DNA from: Bacillota bacterium
Lineage (GTDB): Bacteria; Bacillota_I; Bacilli_A; Acholeplasmatales; Acholeplasmataceae
Length of the DNA stretch: 14,665 nucleotides
NCBI GenBank assembly: GCA_030830185.1
Contig: JAURNN010000060.1
Coordinates: forward strand, 1-14,665
Direction: 5' to 3'
Shown: positions 12,004-14,665 of the stretch, one piece after another
How positions within the stretch are numbered: position 1 is the first letter of the stretch
How the letters are laid out: the number at the start of each line of letters is the position of its first letter
Notes under the pieces: model-generated
Databases searched by the model: none
What the model was told of the DNA's origin: nothing
Seen by the model: the letters and a program-made list of their open reading frames with translations, nothing else
Translations under genes and position numbers: made by a program

Positions 12004-12598
12004 TGTTAGTTAAAATCACGAGTACAGTTCCTGATTCAACATGTATATCACCATGTTCATCTTCAAGTTCATTAGAAATACCTAAATTATCAAAAGGTTT
12101 CAAATGATGTGATTTTAGCGGATATTTAAATCCCTTCAAACTGACAACTGCCTCTTGATAAGGAAAAATATTAACATACCCTTTGTGTGAAATTTGAATA
12201 TGTTTATCAACAATAAATATTTCTGAATCTTCAGTAATCATTTTTAACTTGGGGTAATGATGAAATAAATTGAAGTGCGCAGCCACGTGTTCGATGCGAT
12301 CGCCACCAGCGCCACCTACTAAAACAATCTTGTCATGTTTCATCTCATGCGCACGTTTAAGTGCATAAAAAGAATCAGTCATATCTTTTTCTACTGGTAA
12401 GATTTCAACATTTAAACCGTGCAACAAACCTGTATTTTTTAATGAATCAAAGTCACCAACCGCAAGATTCACAGGAATTCGTTGTTTATACATAGCAGCA
12501 ATGGCTTGATCAACACCAATGACAAAATCATCATCTCTTAATTGTATTCTTGATTTGATATCATTAGGGAGTGGATAGGTCATGACATAAATGGTCAT
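11990..12598 (-). CDS. thiN: Thiamine pyrophosphokinase
   Basis: The 202-residue enzyme makes thiamine diphosphate from thiamine and ATP. Family motifs are GVDQAI (28-33), VGDFDS (47-52), EKDMTD (70-75) and GGAGGDRIEH (95-104), which form the nucleotide, metal and thiamine sites. The smaller C-terminal thiamine-binding barrel follows (about 125-200), with NLGISNEL typical of it. I start at ATG 12598, which overlaps the rpe TGA as ATGA; an upstream ATG at 12616 would overlap rpe more and has no binding site. It is the last gene of the rlmN-rsgA-rpe-thiN operon and probably translated by coupling. No thiamine biosynthesis genes are nearby, so thiamine is likely imported. Confidence 0.93.
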   Translation of the reverse strand: MTIYVMTYPLPNDIKSRIQLRDDDFVIGVDQAIAAMYKQRIPVNLAVGDFDSLKNTGLLHGLNVEILPVEKDMTDSFYALKRAHEMKHDKIVLVGGAGGDRIEHVAAHFNLFHHYPKLKMITEDSEIFIVDKHIQISHKGYVNIFPYQEAVVSLKGFKYPLKSHHLKPFDNLGISNELEDEHGDIHVESGTVLVILTNKKSA

Positions 12599-13218
12599 TG
12601 AAATTTTTTCAACCATGCTTTGATGTCTTGTTGTTTAAATAAATAACTTCCAACAACTGCTACATCCACACCAGCTTTCTTGCAAGCATCGATATGATCA
12701 TCTGTAACACCACCATCAACTTGAATAACAAAAGGATGGTTTTTTTTATAGGCTTGAAGTGCTTCAACTTTTTTTAACATGTCATGCATGAATGACTGAC
12801 CACCAAATCCTGGTTCAACCGTCATAATAAGGATTAAATCTACATCTTGAATATATGGTATCATGACTTCTATTGGTGTATTCGGTTTTAAAGCAAGTCC
12901 TACACCAATCCCGTGCGATTGTATCATTTGAATCGATTTTTCAACATCTTTTGATTCGACATGAATGGTGATGAATTGCGGTTTTAATGTTTTAAACTGT
13001 TCAATCCACAAAAGTGGATGCGTTGTCATCAAATGGACATCTAAAGGCAGCTCTGTCATACGTTGATATGCTTTTGATACTTCAATTCCAAAAGATAAAT
13101 TTGGAACAAAGTGTCCATCCATAATATCAAGATGTAACATGTAACTGGATGCTATTTGTGGCATCCAATCATTCATATGTTCAATAGGTGCATTCAACAC
13201 AGAAGGTGCAATTTTCAT
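12595..13218 (-). CDS. rpe: Ribulose-phosphate 3-epimerase
   Basis: The 207-residue TIM-barrel enzyme interconverts ribulose 5-phosphate and xylulose 5-phosphate in the pentose phosphate pathway. Motifs are APSVLNA (4-10), HLDIMDGHFVPN (29-40) with metal ligands H29 and D31, DVHLM (60-64) with H62, MTVEPGFGGQ (132-141) and VDGGV with D168. The phosphate-binding GSYLF follows (190-194). The length is slightly short but complete. GAGGTGA stands before the ATG and overlaps the rsgA stop, nine bases away. The TGA stop overlaps the thiN start. Confidence 0.96.
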   Translation of the reverse strand: MKIAPSVLNAPIEHMNDWMPQIASSYMLHLDIMDGHFVPNLSFGIEVSKAYQRMTELPLDVHLMTTHPLLWIEQFKTLKPQFITIHVESKDVEKSIQMIQSHGIGVGLALKPNTPIEVMIPYIQDVDLILIMTVEPGFGGQSFMHDMLKKVEALQAYKKNHPFVIQVDGGVTDDHIDACKKAGVDVAVVGSYLFKQQDIKAWLKKFQ

Positions 13219-13227
13219 AAATCACCT

Positions 13228-14175
13228 CTAATATTTCTTTTTTGTTGTTTTGATTTCTTCATAAAAAGATACATAATTTTCATAACGGGTTGTAAGTATT
13301 TGACCATTTTCTACTGCTTTTTTAACAGCACATTGTGGTTCATGTATATGTGAACATGACTGAAACTTACAATTATCTGAATAAAAGCTAAATTCCTTAA
13401 AACAAAAGGGTAATGTTTCTAATGGTAATTGATCAAAGGATAATTTAGAAAATCCAGGAGTATCAGCAATTAATCCACCATTAAGTGGATATAATTCAGT
13501 ATGTCTTGTGGTGTGTTTTCCGCGTCCAAGAGCTTTAGAAATTTCTTGAGTTGCTAAATTTAAATCCGGAATTAACCCATTGAGTAATGTTGATTTACCA
13601 ACACCTGTTTGACCAGAGATGACTGAAACGTGATCTTTTAATAACGTGAGTAATTTGTCTTTATCTTCTAATGTTTTTGCGTTAAGTGTTAAATATGGGT
13701 AACCGATTTTTTGATAATAATCCAGTTGTTTTTTAAAGACATCTTTCATCTTTTGATCAATAAGATCAGTTTTTGTTAAAACGATTTGAATCTCTAAATC
13801 ATACGTATGTAGGACAGTCAAAAACTTATCTAATAACACATAACTGAATTCAGGTTCTATGGCTGAAAAAACAAGAAATAACTGGTCGACATTTGCGATA
13901 TCTGGTCGGTATAAATCGGTTTTTCGTGGATGAATGTCTTCTATAAGATAATGATCTGAAACAAAAGAGTACGTTACAATATCACCGACTTTAGGTGATA
14001 ATTGCTGATGTTGTGTTTCTTTTTTTGTTTTTGATGAGATACTTTGATAAAAACTTGACTTGCCATCTACTTCCATATGTCTTAACTTTCCTCTTGCAAT
14101 GGCATCAATTCGTTTTTGATCTTCAGTTAAAATGGTGTACTGGTTTGAAATTTGTTTGATGATTTGGCCTGTCAT
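13228..14175 (-). CDS. rsgA: Small ribosomal subunit biogenesis GTPase RsgA
   Basis: The 315-residue GTPase acts late in 30S assembly and checks the decoding centre. It has an N-terminal OB-fold (about 1-85), a circularly permuted GTPase with G4 TKTD (134-137) before the P-loop GQTGVGKS (188-195) and G3 DTPG (238-241), and a C-terminal zinc module with C269, C274, H276 and C282. The TTRHTELYP stretch before G3 is the switch region. The start ATG 14175 overlaps the rlmN TGA as ATGA, and MTGQI is the usual family start; a longer frame into rlmN is rejected. It is the second gene of the operon, next to the rRNA-modifying rlmN. Confidence 0.95.
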   Translation of the reverse strand: MTGQIIKQISNQYTILTEDQKRIDAIARGKLRHMEVDGKSSFYQSISSKTKKETQHQQLSPKVGDIVTYSFVSDHYLIEDIHPRKTDLYRPDIANVDQLFLVFSAIEPEFSYVLLDKFLTVLHTYDLEIQIVLTKTDLIDQKMKDVFKKQLDYYQKIGYPYLTLNAKTLEDKDKLLTLLKDHVSVISGQTGVGKSTLLNGLIPDLNLATQEISKALGRGKHTTRHTELYPLNGGLIADTPGFSKLSFDQLPLETLPFCFKEFSFYSDNCKFQSCSHIHEPQCAVKKAVENGQILTTRYENYVSFYEEIKTTKKKY

Positions 14176-14665
14176 AGCATCTCTTTTTGCGCATGTTGAG
14201 AGCGTAATTGTCCGCATGCAGCATTAATATCATGTCCTTGTTCTTTTCTAAGTGTGACTTGTATTTTATGTTTTTTCAAGACATCATAAAATGCTTCCAT
14301 ACGCGCTCTTTCAGAACGTTTATAAGGTGCTTCAATGACCTCGTTATAAGGAATTAAGTTAACATAAGCATTCATGCCTTTAATTTTTTCAGCGAGTTCT
14401 TTTGCAACTTCAACTGAATCATTAAGTTCTTGAATCATAATATATTCAAAGGTTACACGACGTTTGGTGATCTTTAAATATTCTCTTACTGCCTCTAATA
14501 CGCGATCAACGTTGTATGTTTTATTAATTTTCATGAGGGAAGTACGAATTTCATCATTAGGTGCATGCAAACTCACCGCTAAATTGACTTGAATACCGAG
14601 TTCAGCAAATGCTTTAATTTTAGGTACAATCCCTGATGTTGAAACGGTAATATGGCGCGCTCCAA
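14172..14665 (-). CDS. rlmN: Dual-specificity 23S rRNA/tRNA methyltransferase RlmN, C-terminal part
   Basis: The frame is open to the right edge, so the 5' half, including the CxxxCxxC iron-sulfur motif, is outside. What remains starts GARHITVSTSGIVPKI and continues LAVSLHAPND, EYIMIQELND, NLIPYNEV and the C-terminal DINAACGQL. The Cys in AACGQL is the one methylated during the reaction in radical-SAM RlmN. The enzyme makes 2-methyladenosine at A2503 of 23S rRNA and A37 of some tRNAs. The gene ends in TGA overlapping the rsgA ATG by four bases, so it heads the visible operon. An internal GTG at 14576 (MSLHAPND) is not the start. Confidence 0.95.
   Translation of the reverse strand, partial: GARHITVSTSGIVPKIKAFAELGIQVNLAVSLHAPNDEIRTSLMKINKTYNVDRVLEAVREYLKITKRRVTFEYIMIQELNDSVEVAKELAEKIKGMNAYVNLIPYNEVIEAPYKRSERARMEAFYDVLKKHKIQVTLRKEQGHDINAACGQLRSQHAQKEML

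Noticed and set aside
13156..13353. Plus-strand 65-codon ORF across the rpe-rsgA junction
   Set aside because: It is antisense to two conserved genes, Cys/Phe-rich, without a promoter or ribosome binding site.
14176..14217. Longer RsgA start inside rlmN
   Set aside because: The extra residues are the rlmN C-terminus read in another frame. ATG 14175 gives the normal family start and an ATGA overlap.

Overview
The window is AT-rich, densely packed chromosomal DNA of a wall-less or reduced Firmicutes relative, most likely of the Acholeplasma type (Mollicutes/Acholeplasmatales). This is inferred from four things: low GC; a eukaryotic/archaeal-like prolyl-tRNA synthetase, which is common in Mollicutes; a Bacillus-like gene order; and TGA used as a stop by at least five genes (second ABC half, DUF402 protein, fakA, rpe, rlmN) while tryptophans are TGG. 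The last point excludes the Mycoplasma/Spiroplasma code. No phage, IS, CRISPR or plasmid gene was found. The species itself cannot be named from this sequence.

Layout. The left edge holds the 5' end of an EF-G-like GTPase (minus), divergent from yidD (plus). yidD converges on a minus-strand cvfB-proS pair with a shared hairpin terminator. Next come a Fic-domain gene, a cold-shock gene and a two-gene heterodimeric ABC exporter, all minus. From 7.4 to 9.9 kb is a tRNA-rich stretch: tRNA-Thr(GGT) on plus, a membrane M50-like metalloprotease on minus, tRNA-Gly(GCC) on plus, a DUF402 nucleotide phosphatase and a VOC protein on minus, and tRNA-Leu(GAG) on minus. The last third is the conserved Firmicutes ylo cluster: fakA (minus), rpmB (plus), and the operon rlmN-rsgA-rpe-thiN (minus) running in from the right edge. 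The prpC-prkC and yloU genes that accompany this cluster in Bacillus are absent here.

Themes. Many genes serve the ribosome and translation (EF-G-like, proS, three tRNAs, rpmB, rsgA, rlmN). Membrane and lipid functions are represented by yidD, the exporter, the M50-like protease and fakA. Operon pairs are tightly coupled, with four-base ATGA overlaps at ABC-ABC, rpe-thiN and rlmN-rsgA. Nearly every promoter I could place is an extended -10 (TGn-TATAAT type), and predicted leaders are often very short. Hairpin terminators frequently overlap the stop codons of convergent genes.

Most notable: a near-perfect mirror-image divergent promoter between fakA and rpmB, centred at about 11723; a tRNA-Leu promoter whose predicted start lies inside the upstream fakA terminator hairpin; and a tRNA-Thr(GGT) gene whose acceptor stem is one base short. 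No clearly new defence or mobile system is visible.
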